Source: CAZWRF01 sp964636095 (GTDB lineage Bacteria; Patescibacteriota; Minisyncoccia; JAHISW01; Tagabacteraceae). Taken from it: a stretch of 5,297 nucleotides of DNA. Location of the stretch: positions 1 through 5,297 of the forward strand of contig CAZWRF010000040.1 in assembly GCA_964636095.1 (NCBI GenBank), written 5' to 3'. The notes under the pieces are model-generated. The model saw nothing but the letters and a program-made list of their open reading frames with translations, made no database searches and had not been told where the DNA came from. Position 1 is the first letter of the stretch. Each line of letters begins with the position of its first letter. Positions 4,324 through 5,297 of the stretch are shown here, in pieces. Made by a program: the position numbers and the translations under genes.

Positions 4324-5297
4324 TTATATGGTCTCTTTTTCTATTGATATTTTTGATGGGCTTGTGGGGAAGAATTTCCACCAAAAAGGCTTGAAAACAA
4401 CGGATGCTTTGTCTACCGCCGGGAAAGACTTAAAAACTTCTTCGATATTCTTCGGCTGGGCAATTAGCGCGTTTTTCAAAACATCTTCTTCAACCGTCCA
4501 GACAAAATTGGCTTTCCCTTTTATTTTAAAGACAATTACCTGGCCCTCGTCATCGTAACTCACAAGCGAGAAATCCAAATCTTCTATATTACCGACCGTT
4601 ACTTTTCCCGCGAACTCATCGCCCAGGTATTTTTTGACGAGAGCGTTTGTAAGCTCTTCTTTCGGTATGAGAAATCCCAAAAGATTTCCCGTTTCTCTCA
4701 TTGTAAATTTCGGATTTTCCTCCGTCCCCGCGGGCATGTTGGCGCTTTTGTCTTCGATAAAGTTTATTTTTAAAGCATTTTCGTAAAATAAATAATCGGC
4801 AGGCGCTTGGGCGCGTATTTTTTCTAGAAGATTCTTTTTAATGGATGTCTCCAGGGCTTCTTTCATTTTCACACGATTGTCTTCTGAAATTACCGGCAAA
4901 ACACCCTGAAATCCACCGTCTAAGGGAGTTTTTGTTTTTGCGTAAAATTTGTCGTAACGCGGAGACCCTTCAAGGCCCGGGATTTTAAAACTTGCCGAAT
5001 CGGTATTGTATTCCTGTCCCGGTTCATCAGCCTGAACAACAACATCAATTGAACTGGGAATAATTTCCCCGTTTTCTATTTTGGCTCCGGGAACGGTGAT
5101 TCTTTCATTTGTGCGATATATTTTCCCGCTGTCGGATTCAAACCTCGTGTTGGCAACAAATGTTTGTGATTGCGAACTGTAGGCGTTGTAGACGGTTATT
5201 TGGCCACTGGCTTTTGTGCTTACCTCTTCTGTGCCCACGGCATCAACACTGTTTTCCTTGGTAACACTTGTTTCCATTGTTTGATAGGAGGTATCAA
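4324..5297 (-). CDS. Conserved beta-rich protein of Patescibacteria type, C-terminal part (5' partial)
   Basis: At least 317 residues are visible. The first Met is at 5277, but the frame stays open to the window edge, so the start is probably outside. There is no signal peptide or membrane helix in the visible part. The segment has a repeat-like beta pattern: KASGQITVYNAYSSQSQTFV, TRFESDSGKIYR, ITVPGAKIENG, VVVQADEPGQEYN, FKIPGLEG. This is followed by a charged helical stretch (EALETSIKKNLLEKIRAQAP), an alpha/beta C-terminal region and a PFWWKFFPTSPSKISIE end. I recall this motif order from large, membrane-anchored, uncharacterised proteins of Parcubacteria-like genomes, some annotated as baseplate-J-like; this is memory, not a search result. 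The function is unknown; a surface or envelope role is a guess. Stop TAA, 71 bp before infA; transcribed in the same direction but probably a separate unit because of the promoter between them. Confidence 0.8.
   Translation of the reverse strand, partial: DTSYQTMETSVTKENSVDAVGTEEVSTKASGQITVYNAYSSQSQTFVANTRFESDSGKIYRTNERITVPGAKIENGEIIPSSIDVVVQADEPGQEYNTDSASFKIPGLEGSPRYDKFYAKTKTPLDGGFQGVLPVISEDNRVKMKEALETSIKKNLLEKIRAQAPADYLFYENALKINFIEDKSANMPAGTEENPKFTMRETGNLLGFLIPKEELTNALVKKYLGDEFAGKVTVGNIEDLDFSLVSYDDEGQVIVFKIKGKANFVWTVEEDVLKNALIAQPKNIEEVFKSFPAVDKASVVFKPFWWKFFPTSPSKISIEKETI
5281..5297. repeat. Perfect inverted repeat at the window edge
   Basis: TTGATA-GGAGG-TATCAA is a perfect 6-bp inverted repeat with a 5-nt loop, ending exactly at the window edge. 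On the minus strand it lies in the open frame of the partial gene (Asp-Thr-Ser-Tyr-Gln-Thr before Met). On the plus strand the loop is an AGGAGG-like sequence, but no plus-strand start codon is available within the window. Confidence 0.5.

Noticed and set aside
155..4326. Recoded genetic code (UGA as glycine), as in some Patescibacteria lineages
   Set aside because: All conserved proteins are complete using standard codons, no in-frame TGA occurs at conserved glycines, and glycines are encoded by GGN. The lack of TGA stops in ten genes is compatible with chance.
1..5297. CRISPR array, insertion sequence or prophage
   Set aside because: No regularly spaced repeat array, transposase, integrase or terminal inverted repeats were seen; the only repeats are the short ones listed.

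Overview
The window is a compact bacterial ribosomal-protein and transcription operon, read entirely on the minus strand (right to left). It runs infA, rpmJ, rpsM, rpsK, rpsD, rpoA, rplQ, rplM, rpsI, with gaps from 2 to 38 bp. It joins the tail of the classical spc/alpha cluster (IF1, L36, S13, S11, S4, RNAP alpha, L17) to the L13-S9 pair. The genes usually found just upstream of infA (secY, adk, map) are absent. In their place, upstream of the operon promoter, lies the 3' part of a beta-rich protein gene.

The most likely host is a small-genome member of the Candidate Phyla Radiation / Patescibacteria, probably Parcubacteria-like. This is inferred from the right-hand protein, whose motif order I recall from that group, a minimal L13 lacking both tails, very tight packing, Lys-rich tails and A/T-rich starts. 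No 16S or other taxonomic marker is present. All ten stop codons are TAA or TAG and no gene needs TGA as a sense codon, so a standard code fits.

Region by region (right to left). 5297-4324: partial gene, 5' end outside the window. 4323-4253: intergenic region with the only textbook promoter (TTGACA, 18-bp spacer, TGC-TACTAT), giving a predicted leader of only about 12-14 nt. 4252-155: nine-gene operon. Two gaps (rpmJ-rpsM and rpsM-rpsK) carry almost identical 26-bp modules that include the upstream gene's stop codon. None of the nine starts has a recognisable Shine-Dalgarno sequence. 154-1: after rpsI, an extended -10 sequence (TGC-TACAAT), a GC-rich cloverleaf-like segment and an intrinsic terminator, together resembling a small independent RNA gene of roughly 115 nt or a structured operon 3' UTR.

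Together the genes supply initiation (IF1), small-subunit head and platform proteins (S13, S11, S9), the assembly starter S4, large-subunit proteins (L36, L17, L13) and the RNA polymerase alpha subunit. Ribosome and polymerase synthesis are therefore probably driven by one promoter. The most open question is the identity of the structured RNA at the left edge.
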